Source of the DNA: JBLNDJ01 sp050261515
GTDB lineage: Bacteria > Acidobacteriota > Terriglobia > Bryobacterales > Bryobacteraceae
Assembly (NCBI GenBank): GCA_050261515.1
Contig: JBLNDJ010000058.1
Coordinates: forward strand, 1-64,000
Length of the DNA: 64,000 nucleotides
Reading direction: 5' to 3'
The position numbers and the translations under genes are program-made. The notes below the pieces were generated by a model that saw nothing but the letters and a program-made list of their open reading frames with translations, did no database searches and had not been told where the DNA came from. Positions 15,061-24,103 of the stretch are shown here, one piece after another; position 1 is the first letter of the stretch; every line of letters starts with the position of its first letter.

Positions 15061-16749
15061 TTGCCGAAGGTCCGCGTCCTATTAACCCTCGCCGTAGCCT
15101 GCGCCATCGGGAGCGCCCACGCCGCCTCGAAGCGTCCCCGCTTCGTCGACATCGCCTCGCGCTCGAAGTTCTCCTACGTCTCGAATAACAGCTACACGGA
15201 CGGCAGCCGCAAGTTCTTCCCGCAGCCCATGTGCGGCGGCGTGGCGATTTTCGACTACGACAACGACGGCAAGATGGACATCTTCTTCACCAACGGCGCG
15301 AAGCTGCCGGAGATGAAGCGGACCGATGCCTCCTTCTACAACTGCCTGCTGCGCAACAAAGGGGACGGCACGTTCGAGGACGTCACCGGGAAGTCCGGCC
15401 TGGACGGCGCTGCGGCGGATTTCAGCTTCGGCGTGGCGGCGGGCGATTACGACAACGATGGCTTCGAGGACCTGTTCATCGCCAATGCGGGCAAGAACAC
15501 GCTCTACCACAACAACGGCGACGGCACGTTTACCGATGTGACCGACAAGTCCGGCATCGGCGTCAAGCCCAAGGACACGCTCAGCGTCGCCGGCGCGTGG
15601 TTCGATTACGACAACGACGGTTTGCCCGACCTGGTCGTCTCGAATTACACCTTCTGGACCCCGCAGCTCGACATACGCTGCGTGGTCGGCGGCAAGGAGT
15701 TTTACTGCGATCCGCGCCGGTACCCGAGCGTGCCGCACAGGCTCTATCACAACCTGGGCGGCGGCAAGTTCGAGGACGTGACCGACGTTTCGGGCTTTAA
15801 GGACGCGCCCGGCAAAGGCATGGGGATCTCGATCGCCGACTTCAACGGCGACGGCCTGCTCGACGTCTTCATCGCCAACGACACCGACCCGAACTCGCTG
15901 TTCGTCAACAAGGGCAAGGGCAAGTTCGAGGAGCAGGGCCTGCGGCTCGGCGTCGCCTACGACGACAACGCCGCCACGGTTTCTTCGATGGGCTGCGACG
16001 CGAAGGACTTCGACAACGACGGCAAGATCGACGTCTTCTACAACAACCTGATGGGGCAGATCTGGGCGCTGTTCCGCAACCAGGGCGATTCGTTCCGCTA
16101 CTACTCCCCGCTGTCGCGCGTCAGGAAGCTCAGCGCCCCGTACTCAGGCTGGAGCAACGGTTTCATCGATTACAACAACGACGGCTGGAAGGACATCTAC
16201 TCGGCCAATGGAGACGTCGATTACGTCTCGCCCAACGCGAAGCAGCACGACACGATGTTCGAGAACGTCGATGGCAAGCAGTTCGCGGACGTTTCCGCGG
16301 AACTGGGCGAGGATTTTCTACGTTCCGGGTTCCAGCGCGGGTCGGCGTTCGGCGATTTGAACAACGACGGGGCGCTGGATCTTGTTGTCACATCGCTCAA
16401 CGAGCGCCCGCGCATCATGCTGAACTCGGCCGACAGCGGAAACCACTGGCTGGTCCTGAGCCTGACGGGCACGTACAGTTGCCGCGACGCGATCGGGGCC
16501 ACGATCAAGCTGACGACGGCGTCCGGCCGCGTGCTTTACAACCACGTCTCCGTCAGCGTGGGGTTCATGTCGTCGAGCGACCCGCGCGTGCATTTCGGCC
16601 TGGGGGCCGAGGCGGGAGCGAGCACGATCGAGATCCGCTGGCCCCGCGGCACGGTGCAGAAGTTGACCGGCGTGAAGGCGGACCAGTTCCTGGCGGTGAA
16701 GGAGCCCGCTGGCGGTGTTCAACCACCCGCTGCGGACGCAAAACGCTGA
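15061..16749 (+). CDS. CRTAC1-family exported protein (FG-GAP/VCBS repeats plus ASPIC/UnbV domain)
   Basis: A 562-residue protein. The proposed TTG start gives a signal peptide (LLTLAVACAIGSAHAASK). The body has about seven VCBS/FG-GAP blades, each with the calcium-binding core FDYDNDGKMDIFFTNG, GDYDNDGFEDLFIANAG, ADFNGDGLLDVFIAND or similar, forming a propeller. The last 80 residues (about IEIRWPRGTVQKL) are the ASPIC/UnbV domain that ends CRTAC1 proteins. A longer start at 15010 would lie upstream of the terminator stem and -10 box, which argues for 15061. These proteins often accompany Oar-like receptors in this phylum; their role is probably adhesion or substrate binding outside the cell. 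Confidence 0.87.
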   Translation: MPKVRVLLTLAVACAIGSAHAASKRPRFVDIASRSKFSYVSNNSYTDGSRKFFPQPMCGGVAIFDYDNDGKMDIFFTNGAKLPEMKRTDASFYNCLLRNKGDGTFEDVTGKSGLDGAAADFSFGVAAGDYDNDGFEDLFIANAGKNTLYHNNGDGTFTDVTDKSGIGVKPKDTLSVAGAWFDYDNDGLPDLVVSNYTFWTPQLDIRCVVGGKEFYCDPRRYPSVPHRLYHNLGGGKFEDVTDVSGFKDAPGKGMGISIADFNGDGLLDVFIANDTDPNSLFVNKGKGKFEEQGLRLGVAYDDNAATVSSMGCDAKDFDNDGKIDVFYNNLMGQIWALFRNQGDSFRYYSPLSRVRKLSAPYSGWSNGFIDYNNDGWKDIYSANGDVDYVSPNAKQHDTMFENVDGKQFADVSAELGEDFLRSGFQRGSAFGDLNNDGALDLVVTSLNERPRIMLNSADSGNHWLVLSLTGTYSCRDAIGATIKLTTASGRVLYNHVSVSVGFMSSSDPRVHFGLGAEAGASTIEIRWPRGTVQKLTGVKADQFLAVKEPAGGVQPPAADAKR

Positions 16750-16857
16750 ACGCGCCCCGTGCATGGCTGAGCGCCCGGATGCTCGACTGCGATCGGCGCA
16801 GCGGGCCGCGCGGCGATTCCGCTCGAACGGCGGTAGCGGTATGTTACGCTGGCGTGG

Positions 16858-17319
16858 ATGACGCTTTCCGAGGTCTTTTTGTCGCTTGGCGAGGACACGT
16901 TCGGGCAACTGGTCCGGCAGATTTCCATCGGGAAACTCAAGACGTACCAGCTCTACGAAGGCTTCCGCACGCATGCCCACCTCTCAAAGGTCAACACGGA
17001 GAACCTGCGCAAGGGAACGCCGCGCTTCTGGGCCCGCCTCGGCGCGCATGAAGACGAATTTGCGCGGGAGCTGGCGCAGGCGATTCTGATCTCGCACCTG
17101 GATATGATCAAGAATATCCTCGATTTCCTCGAGATCCCGAACCAGGACGGCTTCTTCGACAAGAACCTCGACGCCTCGAAATACCTGACCGAGGGCTGGC
17201 AGCAGCGGGTTTACGACAGGTTCCACGGAACGGCGCCGGAGCCGGTGCTGCGGCTGTATCTCAACCATCTGGCGTGGGAACTCGGCAAGGCCGAAGAGAC
17301 GTTTACGCCGGCGGCGTAG
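16858..17319 (+). CDS. Conserved-type hypothetical cytosolic protein
   Basis: A 153-residue helical protein with no signal peptide or membrane segment; no family is recognised. The sequence has coding character throughout: FGQLVRQISIGKLKTYQLYE near the start, RLGAHEDEFARELAQAILISHLD in the middle, and a run DFLEIPNQDGFFDKNLDA. ATG 16858 is preceded by a TATGTT box at 16840-16845 (12 bases before), and no Shine-Dalgarno is seen. A terminator hairpin follows directly. It is monocistronic and lies just before pheST, possibly constant in related genomes, but context gives no function. Confidence 0.7.
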   Translation: MTLSEVFLSLGEDTFGQLVRQISIGKLKTYQLYEGFRTHAHLSKVNTENLRKGTPRFWARLGAHEDEFARELAQAILISHLDMIKNILDFLEIPNQDGFFDKNLDASKYLTEGWQQRVYDRFHGTAPEPVLRLYLNHLAWELGKAEETFTPAA

Positions 17320-17323
17320 GGCG

Positions 17324-17341
17324 ACTCGCCCAGCGAGTTTT
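17324..17341 (+). terminator. Rho-independent terminator before pheS
   Basis: ACTCGC (17324-17329) and GCGAGT (17333-17338) form a stem with a CCA loop, followed by TTTT. It ends the preceding hypothetical gene. Confidence 0.65.
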
Positions 17342-17394
17342 CCCGGTTCCCGAGTCTGCGTGTGCGGCACGCGCTACACTAAAAAGTTCCCAAC

Positions 17395-18426
17395 ATGCAG
17401 GAATCGACGGAATCCACTCTCACCGGCATCGAGGCGCAGGCTAAGGAGCGCATCGCGGCCGCCGGGGCTCCCGATGCGCTCGAAGCCGTCCGGGTCGAGG
17501 TGCTTGGCCGCAAAGGGGTGCTGGCGCAGATCAGCAAGCAGTTCGGCAAACTCGCTCCCGAGGACCGCGCGCGGCTTGGCAAGCTGCTCAATTCGGCCAA
17601 GGAATCGCTCGAGGCGGCGTTTGAGGCGCGCAAGGCCGAGTTCGACCGGCAAGCGCTCGCGGCGCGGCTGAATTCCGAGTGGATCGATCTTACCCTGCCC
17701 GCGCCCGGCCCGCGGCCCGGCAGTTTGCATCCGATCACGCAGGTCCAGATGGAGATCGAAGACCTGTTCACGTCCATGGGGTTCGCCGTGCTGAGCGGGC
17801 CCGAGGTCGAGACCGAGTATCACAACTTCGACGCGCTCAACATCCCGGCCGATCATCCGGCGCGCGATGCGCAGGACACGTTCTGGCTTAAAGACGGCAA
17901 CCTGCTCCGCACGCATACCTCGCCGGTTCAGGTGCGCGGCATGGAGCGTTTGGGCCCGCCGCTGCGGATGATCGCGCCCGGCCGCGTGTTCCGCAACGAA
18001 GAGGTGGACGCCTCGCACGAGCACACGTTCTATCAGCTCGAAGGCATGATGATCGACCGGGACGTCTCGGTCGCCCACCTCATCTACTTCATGAAGACGC
18101 TGCTCAGCCACATCTTCGGCCGCGAGGTCACGGTGCGGCTGCGGCCGGGGTTCTTCCCGTTCGTCGAGCCGGGCTTCGAGCTCGACATAGAGTGCCTCAT
18201 TTGCGGCGGCACGGGCTGCCCGGTCTGCAAGTACGGCGGATGGGTGGAGTTGCTGCCGTGCGGGCTGGTGAACCCGAACGTGCTGCGCATGAGCGGCATC
18301 GATCCGGACGAGTGGAACGGCTTCGCCTTCGGCCTCGGCCTGACGCGCCTGGCCATGATGCGGTACGGCATTGACGACATCCGGCTGCTGCAAAGCGGCG
18401 ATCTGCGATTCTTGAAACAGTTCTAG
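17395..18426 (+). CDS. pheS: Phenylalanyl-tRNA synthetase alpha chain
   Basis: A 343-residue class II synthetase subunit. An N-terminal coiled-coil (about 1-85, rich in Glu, Ala and Lys) binds tRNA. The catalytic domain follows: HPITQVQMEIEDLFTSMGF (motif 1), HTSPVQVRGM, RVFRNEEVDASHEHTFYQLEG (motif 2) and FGLGLTRLAMMRYGIDDIR (motif 3). It charges tRNA-Phe together with PheT, encoded 4 bases downstream, as an alpha2-beta2 tetramer. A CIxCGGTGCPVC-like segment (about 264-278) keeps cysteines seen in several bacterial PheS. A TACACT box at 17375-17380 lies 14 bases before ATG 17395. No attenuator leader is visible. Confidence 0.97.
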   Translation: MQESTESTLTGIEAQAKERIAAAGAPDALEAVRVEVLGRKGVLAQISKQFGKLAPEDRARLGKLLNSAKESLEAAFEARKAEFDRQALAARLNSEWIDLTLPAPGPRPGSLHPITQVQMEIEDLFTSMGFAVLSGPEVETEYHNFDALNIPADHPARDAQDTFWLKDGNLLRTHTSPVQVRGMERLGPPLRMIAPGRVFRNEEVDASHEHTFYQLEGMMIDRDVSVAHLIYFMKTLLSHIFGREVTVRLRPGFFPFVEPGFELDIECLICGGTGCPVCKYGGWVELLPCGLVNPNVLRMSGIDPDEWNGFAFGLGLTRLAMMRYGIDDIRLLQSGDLRFLKQF

Positions 18427-18430
18427 CGCG

Positions 18431-20767
18431 ATGGACTTCTCATACAACTGGCTGAAGGAACTTGTCGAAGGTCTGGAGGCGGGCCCGGCGGAACTGGCCC
18501 GTCTCATCACGATGAAGACCGCCGAGAGCGAGGGCGTGCACCCGCGCGCGGCGTATCTGGACCGCGTGTGTGCGGCCCGCGTCGTGAAGGTCGAGTCCAT
18601 CGCGGGCAGCTCGCACAACGTGGTCGCCGTGGTCGAGACGGGCCGCTATGGGACGAAGACCGTCGTCTGCGGCGCGCCCAACTGCCGCGCGGGTGTCGTC
18701 ACGGCGTACGTTCCTTCGGGCACGGATCTCGACGGGCGGCGCATCGACAAGGCCGTGATTGAGGGCGTCGAGAGCGACGGCATGCTCGCGAGCGGCGCGG
18801 AACTGGGGCTCAACCGCGACAACGAGGGAATCCTCGAACTCGCGGGAGTCGAGCCTGGCGCGCCCCTGCCGGGCGTGGCGCCGGATAGCATTATCGAGAT
18901 CGACAACAAGTCCATCACGCACCGGCCGGACCTGTGGGGGCATTTCGGGCTGGCGCGCGAGGTGGCGGCCATCACCGGCAAGCCGCTGCGCGATCCGGTG
19001 AAGCCCGGCCTCGTCCCGCCAGGCCCCGCGCCCATCGGGATCGCGATCGAGGACTACACCCTCTGTCCCCGTTACAGCGCGCTGGTCTTCGAGAACGTGA
19101 CGGTGCGGCCCTCGCCGCTCTGGCTTCAGTACCGCCTCGAATCCATCGGCCTCAACCCGATCAACAACATCGTCGACGTGACGAATTTCGTCATGGCGGA
19201 GCTGGCGCAGCCGATGCATGCCTTCGACCGCGACCTGCTCCATGGCGATACGATCTTCATCCGGCGCGCGCGCTCCGGCGAAATGTCGGTCGCGCTCAAC
19301 GAGCAGATGTACAAGCTGAGCGCGGCGGATCTCGTGATCGCCGACGCGAACGGGCCTATCGCGATCGCGGGCGTTATCGGCGGCCTCGACAGCGCGATCG
19401 GCGGCCGCACCTCGCGCATCGTGCTCGAGAGCGCGTGCTTCCAGGCGTCCAGCATCCGCAAGACGTCCTCGCGGCTCAAGCTGCGCACGGACGCCTCCAT
19501 GCGCTTCGAGAAGGCGCAGGACCCGGTCAACACGCTCCGCGGACTTGCCCGCGCCGTCGAGCTTCTGCACGAAGTCTCGCCCGGAATCCGGCTGGCCGGC
19601 GGCCTCGGCGACGAGATGCGCGACATCCCCGCGCCTCCGCCGATCCGCCTGCAAATGGACTGGCTCGAGCGCAAGCTCGGCCGCTCAATCGAGCCCGCGG
19701 CGGTGCGCGAAATTCTCGAGCGGCTGGAGTTCGGCGTTTCCGAGCCCGAGCCGCGAGTGTTCTCCGTCACTGTGCCGAGCTGGCGCGCGACCAAGGACGT
19801 CGCAATCAAGGACGATCTGGTCGAGGAAGTCGGCCGCATGATCGGCTACCGCTCGATTACCCCGAAGGCTCCGCTGCTGCCGGTCACCGTGCCGCCGTCG
19901 GACGAGGAGCGCCTGTTCCTCCGCGGCGTGCGCGCGATGCTGGCGGCCCAGGGTTTCACCGAAGTCTCGAACTACTCGTTCATCAGCGAGGACCAGGCGC
20001 GCGCGCTCGGCTTCGACCCCGGCGCCCACGTCGCCGTGGCCAACCCGATTGCGGTGGACCAGGGCCTCATGCGCCTGAGCCTCCTGCCCGGCATCTACAA
20101 GAACCTTCGGGAAAACAGCCGGCACTTCGATTCGTTCCGCCTGTTCGAGATCGGACGCGAGATTCACAAGCAGCCCGAGGGACTGCCGAAAGAGATCCCG
20201 CACGCCGCCGCCGCGATGTACTCGCGCGAAAACGGCGAGGCGAACCTGTTCGAGCTGAAGCGCGTGGCCGAGTGCCTCATGCGCGGCGCGGAAGTGCGTC
20301 CGGCCGAACCGCGCCAGTTTGAGCACCCCGCGCGCACTGCCGAGGTTCTCTGGCAAAGCAGCGTGGTAGGCCGCCTGTTCGAGTTCCACCCGGCGCTGAT
20401 CGCAGGCCGCGCCGCGGTCCTCGATGTCGATCTCGACCTCATGCGCCGCATCCGCCCGCGCGAAGTGAAGTACAAACAGATCCAGCGCTACCCGGCGAGC
20501 CCCTTCGATCTCTCGGTAATCGCGCGCGAGCGCGACTTGGTCGGAGACCTCCAGAAGCGCCTGGCCGCGCTCGCGGGCGACCGCCTCGTTTCAATCGAGT
20601 TCCTGAAGCGCTACTCCGGCCCGCCGATTCCCGAGGGCATGCAAAGCGTCTCGTTCAAGCTGACGGTCGCCGCGCCGGACCACACCCTCACCGCCGACGA
20701 ACTGACCGCCATCCGCCAGCAGGTTATCGGCGGCATGCGCGAACAAGGTTACGAGCTGCGGGTGTAG
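18431..20767 (+). CDS. pheT: Phenylalanyl-tRNA synthetase beta chain
   Basis: A 778-residue protein. The domain order is standard: an N-terminal tRNA-binding OB region (about 40-150, VCAARVVKVESIAGSSHNVVAVVETG), the B3/4 editing domain (about 210-380, including MHAFDRDLLHGDTI), B5, a pseudo-catalytic class II domain (about 490-680) and a C-terminal FDX-ACB anticodon-binding domain (final 90 residues, YPASPFDLSVIARERDLVGDL). It partners PheS and hydrolyses Tyr-tRNA-Phe. ATG lies 4 bases after the pheS stop, so the two are co-translated. The stop abuts the convergent propeller gene. Confidence 0.97.
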   Translation: MDFSYNWLKELVEGLEAGPAELARLITMKTAESEGVHPRAAYLDRVCAARVVKVESIAGSSHNVVAVVETGRYGTKTVVCGAPNCRAGVVTAYVPSGTDLDGRRIDKAVIEGVESDGMLASGAELGLNRDNEGILELAGVEPGAPLPGVAPDSIIEIDNKSITHRPDLWGHFGLAREVAAITGKPLRDPVKPGLVPPGPAPIGIAIEDYTLCPRYSALVFENVTVRPSPLWLQYRLESIGLNPINNIVDVTNFVMAELAQPMHAFDRDLLHGDTIFIRRARSGEMSVALNEQMYKLSAADLVIADANGPIAIAGVIGGLDSAIGGRTSRIVLESACFQASSIRKTSSRLKLRTDASMRFEKAQDPVNTLRGLARAVELLHEVSPGIRLAGGLGDEMRDIPAPPPIRLQMDWLERKLGRSIEPAAVREILERLEFGVSEPEPRVFSVTVPSWRATKDVAIKDDLVEEVGRMIGYRSITPKAPLLPVTVPPSDEERLFLRGVRAMLAAQGFTEVSNYSFISEDQARALGFDPGAHVAVANPIAVDQGLMRLSLLPGIYKNLRENSRHFDSFRLFEIGREIHKQPEGLPKEIPHAAAAMYSRENGEANLFELKRVAECLMRGAEVRPAEPRQFEHPARTAEVLWQSSVVGRLFEFHPALIAGRAAVLDVDLDLMRRIRPREVKYKQIQRYPASPFDLSVIARERDLVGDLQKRLAALAGDRLVSIEFLKRYSGPPIPEGMQSVSFKLTVAAPDHTLTADELTAIRQQVIGGMREQGYELRV

Positions 20768-21733
20768 TCAGTCGCGGACGCTGTAAACGCGAATCTCCGC
20801 CGCGTGGCCGTCGTGCCGCCGGACTGCGAGGTACAGCCGGTCGAGTTCCGGAACGAACAGGGATGTCCTGGCCCCCGGCGCGGTCGCGATTCTCTCGAGC
20901 CGCTTGTACGAACCGGTATCGACCACGTCAAGGAACCCTTCGCCGCACGAGATGTACAGCCGCCCGCGCCGGGCGTCGAAGAATAGATCGTCCGTATCGC
21001 CGCAGATTTCGAGACTCGACACCTGCCTGCCCGCGGCGGTGTCAAAAACCAGGGCGGCCGAGGGCTTGCGGCATCCCGTGAACAGCCTGCGCCCGGCGTC
21101 ATCGAGCGCCATTGGAAAATTCGCGGCCGCATGCGCCACAGGCCAGGCCGCGATGACACTCCGCTTCACACGGTCGATTACCAGGATGCGTCCGGCGTCC
21201 GGCACGTTCACGAAGATCCGCGTTCCGGACCGCTCCAACTGGAACGATTCCGGATGGCCTTTGAACGCCACGTCCGCGGCGCGCTTCCCCGCCGCATCGA
21301 GAGCGCCGAGAGCCCCTTCGCCATAGCCGACCCAAACTTCGTTCTTCGCCGCGTCGTAGCGGATGTTGTCCGCGTCGGCGTTCAACTTCACGGTGTTCAG
21401 CAACCGGCAGCTCGCCGCGTCATAGATGCGGCAGGTCCCATCGGCGACATCGGCCGCGAACAGCTCGTTCTTCGACGCGAGATAATACAGGCCCTGCGGC
21501 TCGCCAAGTCCCTTGATGCTGTGCGTCACCTTGCCGCCGGCTAAATCGATGACCTCGATGGTGTGATTCCCGAGCGCGGCCACGAACAGCCGCCGCCCCT
21601 TCACATCCACGGCGAGGTGATCGATCCTGCCCTCGACATTGGGCATGGGGATGGCTCGTTCAAGCCGAAGCAGCCGTCCGTCCTGGGCCTGCAAGACCGC
21701 CCCGAGGAAGAGGACCGCGAGACAGGACCTCAT
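20768..21733 (-). CDS. Exported YncE-like beta-propeller protein
   Basis: A 321-residue protein with a signal peptide (MRSCLAVLFLGAVLQAQ). The rest is a seven-bladed propeller built of short blades such as GRRLFVAALGNHTIEVIDLAGG, ASKNELFAADVADGTCRIYD, RIFVNVPDAGRILVIDR and GRLYISCGEGFLDVVDTG. It is similar to YncE and 40-residue YVTN propellers, which bind DNA or cell-surface partners or have no known ligand. It shares codon and frame quality with its neighbours. ATG 21733 follows the stop of a small membrane protein gene by 11 bases, so they probably form an operon. Confidence 0.82.
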   Translation of the reverse strand: MRSCLAVLFLGAVLQAQDGRLLRLERAIPMPNVEGRIDHLAVDVKGRRLFVAALGNHTIEVIDLAGGKVTHSIKGLGEPQGLYYLASKNELFAADVADGTCRIYDAASCRLLNTVKLNADADNIRYDAAKNEVWVGYGEGALGALDAAGKRAADVAFKGHPESFQLERSGTRIFVNVPDAGRILVIDRVKRSVIAAWPVAHAAANFPMALDDAGRRLFTGCRKPSAALVFDTAAGRQVSSLEICGDTDDLFFDARRGRLYISCGEGFLDVVDTGSYKRLERIATAPGARTSLFVPELDRLYLAVRRHDGHAAEIRVYSVRD

Positions 21734-21744
21734 TGCCGAACCGC

Positions 21745-22047
21745 CTATTCCTGCGCGCGGCCGGGCACGTTCAGCGTCGTCTTCACCCTGCGTGCCTTGC
21801 GCACGCCGATCGAAACGCCCAGCGCCGACCAGGCCGCCCAGATGATCAGCCCCTGCCAGGGCTGTTCGTTGCTGGCCGCCGGAGCCGGGCCGAGCACCAG
21901 AGCCGCAATCGCGATGATGAGTCCGGGCGCAAGCGCCAGCGCGTAGGCTTCCATCCAGGACAGGCCGCGCTTGCGCGAGATCGCGCCGGTCGCCCATCCC
22001 CATGCACACGCCAACGGCCACTCGACCGCGTGCAGGACCGTCACCAT
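21745..22047 (-). CDS. Small membrane protein of unknown function
   Basis: A 100-residue protein with three hydrophobic stretches. They are an N-terminal amphipathic stretch (VTVLHAVEWPLACAWGWA), the clear transmembrane helix AYALALAPGLIIAIAALVLG (about 34-53), and a further helix GLIIWAAWSALGVSIGV (about 66-82). The Arg/Lys-rich C-terminus (VRKARRVKTTLN) suggests cytosolic orientation. No family is recognised. ATG 22047 is preceded, at 8 bases, by a TATACT box shared with the divergent rhaB promoter. It is probably co-transcribed with the YncE-like gene. Confidence 0.6.
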   Translation of the reverse strand: MVTVLHAVEWPLACAWGWATGAISRKRGLSWMEAYALALAPGLIIAIAALVLGPAPAASNEQPWQGLIIWAAWSALGVSIGVRKARRVKTTLNVPGRAQE

Positions 22048-22055
22048 TGGGGAGT

Positions 22056-22063
22056 AGTATACT
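22056..22063. promoter_or_regulatory. Symmetrical AGTATACT serving as -10 box in both directions
   Basis: The perfect palindrome AGTATACT reads TATACT on the plus strand (22058-22063, 11 bases before the rhaB ATG) and TATACT on the minus strand (22061-22056, 8 bases before ATG 22047). Two divergent transcripts would then compete for one polymerase site. Confidence 0.5.
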
Positions 22064-22074
22064 GCACATTTCCG

Positions 22075-23541
22075 ATGAGGAACTACATTGCGATCGACCT
22101 CGGCGCGGAGTCCGGCCGCGTGATGCTGGGCTCGGTTTCGGACGGCGCCCTGATGCTCGAGGAACTCCACCGTTTCGCGAACACGCCCGTCCGGCTCCCC
22201 ACCGGCCTCTATTGGGACACGCTGCGCCTCTTCCACGAAATGCAGCAGGGGCTGTGCATCGCCGGGCGCGAGCGCAAGGCCGCGGTGGAGGGAATTGGGA
22301 TAGACACGTGGGGCGTCGATTTCGGCCTGCTCGGAGGCGACGGCGCTCTCACCGGCAACCCGCGCCACTATCGCGACGCGCGCACGAACGGCATCTTCGA
22401 GAAGACGTTCGCCGCCCTGCCGCGCGAGAAGATTTTCGCCCAGACCGGAATCCAGTTCATGCAGTTCAACACGCTCTTCCAGCTTTACGCCATGAAGCTG
22501 GGTGGAGCGCCCGCGCTCGACTCCGCCGCGACGCTGCTGTTCATGCCGGACCTGTTCAACTACTTCCTCACGGGCGAGCGCGCGGCCGAGTTGAGCATCG
22601 CGAGCACGTCGCAGTTCTACAATCCCATCGAGAGGCGCTGGGCGACGGAGCTGTTCGACGCGCTCGGCCTGCCCTCGCGCATCCTGCCGGAAATCGTGAA
22701 GCCGGGAACGAAGCTCGGGGCGCTCCTTCCGCACGTGGCCGAGGCGACCGCGCTCAGGAACGCGCCGGTCTATGCGACCTGCGGGCACGACACGGCTTCG
22801 GCGGTCGCGGCCGTGCCCGCGCAGGGCGACGGGTGGTGCTACATCAGTTCGGGCACCTGGTCGTTGATGGGCGTGGAAATCGAGGCGCCCGTCATCAACG
22901 AATGCTCGCTCGAAATGAACCTCACCAACGAGGTCGGATTCGGCGGCTCGATACGCCTCTTGAAAAACATCGCCGGGCTATGGCTGTTGCAGGAATGCCG
23001 CCGCGCCTGGGCGCTTGACGGCGCCGAGTACGACTACGCCACACTGGCGCGCATGGCGGCGGAAGCGAAGCCTTTCCCTACAATCATCGACCCGGACGCC
23101 TTTCTCGAACCGGGCGGTATGCCCGCCCGGATCGCCGGCTGGTGCCGCAAGCACGGCCAGCCGTGTCTCGAAGACCCGGCCGCGCTCAGCCGTGCGATCC
23201 TCGAAAGCCTCGCGCTGCGCTACAGACAGGTGCTCGAAGGAATCGAATCCCTGCTCGGCCGCAAGCTGAGCGTGATCCACATCGTGGGCGGCGGGTCGCG
23301 CAACCAGGTGCTGAATCAGTTCGTGGCGGACGCCACCGGCCGCACCGTCGTCGCCGGACCTACCGAGGCGACCGCCGCCGGGAACATCATGGTGCAGGCG
23401 ATCGGGTCGGGAGCGGTGGCGAGCCTCGCCGAAGCGCGCGGGTTGATCCGCCGGTCGTTCCCGCTGACCACCGTCGAGCCGAAACCCGAGGCAGACTGGG
23501 ACGCCGCCTATCGCAAGTTCTGCGAGCTGAGGAAGGGCTGA
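22075..23541 (+). CDS. rhaB: Rhamnulokinase
   Basis: A 488-residue FGGY-family sugar kinase. The N-terminal ATPase strand IAIDLGAESGRVMLG (5-19) holds the phosphate-binding loop. DTWGVDFGLL (about 77-86) and the GHDTASAVAAVP motif (about 237-248) carry the sugar-binding and catalytic Asp characteristic of RhaB. VGGGSRNQVLNQFVADATGR (about 402-421) and GPTEATAAGNIMVQAIGSG form the second ATP region. It phosphorylates L-rhamnulose to L-rhamnulose 1-phosphate. No rhamnose isomerase or aldolase lies nearby, so pathway context is partial. Its TGA overlaps the ATG of the next, broken gene (TGATG). Confidence 0.94.
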   Translation: MRNYIAIDLGAESGRVMLGSVSDGALMLEELHRFANTPVRLPTGLYWDTLRLFHEMQQGLCIAGRERKAAVEGIGIDTWGVDFGLLGGDGALTGNPRHYRDARTNGIFEKTFAALPREKIFAQTGIQFMQFNTLFQLYAMKLGGAPALDSAATLLFMPDLFNYFLTGERAAELSIASTSQFYNPIERRWATELFDALGLPSRILPEIVKPGTKLGALLPHVAEATALRNAPVYATCGHDTASAVAAVPAQGDGWCYISSGTWSLMGVEIEAPVINECSLEMNLTNEVGFGGSIRLLKNIAGLWLLQECRRAWALDGAEYDYATLARMAAEAKPFPTIIDPDAFLEPGGMPARIAGWCRKHGQPCLEDPAALSRAILESLALRYRQVLEGIESLLGRKLSVIHIVGGGSRNQVLNQFVADATGRTVVAGPTEATAAGNIMVQAIGSGAVASLAEARGLIRRSFPLTTVEPKPEADWDAAYRKFCELRKG

Positions 23542-24100
23542 TGCGCCGGCTTCCGGCCTTGGCGATCCTGGCCGCCGGTCTCTGCTGGGCGCAACATCCG
23601 CCGCCAATTTCATCCTCGACAATCTTCTGGCGGAGAAGAAAGCGAAGCCCATGATCGTGGTCATGGAAAAGGGCTACGCCTCGTCATTCGAAGACGTGGT
23701 GGTGAACGACCTCATCCCGATGATCGATGGCACGTACCGCACGCTCGCCGGCCGCGATCACCGGGCCATGGCGGGTCTCTCGATGGGCGGCGGCCAGACG
23801 CTGGCGATCACCCTCAAGCACCTGGACAAGTTCTCCCACATCGGCGTGTTCAGTGGGGCCATGCGCGCCTTCGATGTGAAGGCCTTCGGCGAGCCGGCCG
23901 CGTTCAACGAGAAGGTCCGCCTGCTGTGGTTCAGCGCCGGCACGGCTGAGAAGAGGATGTACGATTCCGCCAAAGCGGCGCACGAAGCCTTGGAGCGCGC
24001 GGGTATCCGCAGCCGGTTCTATGCCTCCGAAGGCACCGGACACGAATGGCAGACGTGGCGGCGCGCCCTCCGCGAGTTCGCGCCGTTCCTGTTCCGCTAA
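23541..24100 (+). pseudogene. Broken esterase (enterochelin esterase/esterase D type)
   Basis: An ATG overlapping the rhaB stop opens a signal peptide in one frame (MRRLPALAILAAGLCWAQ). By about base 23600 a different frame carries the esterase body: NFILDNLLAEKKAKPMIVVMEKG, FEDVVVNDLIPMIDGTYR, the nucleophile elbow GLSMGGGQ (near 23776-23799) and the terminal GTGHEWQTWRRAL with the catalytic His. An intact relative would have roughly 150 or more residues (the N-terminal strands and the YLLHG.. oxyanion region) between the signal peptide and NFILDNL. That part is missing, and the two pieces are out of frame. An ATG at 23651 could start a truncated protein, but it would lack the domain core. 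Confidence 0.75.
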
Positions 24101-24103
24101 AGT

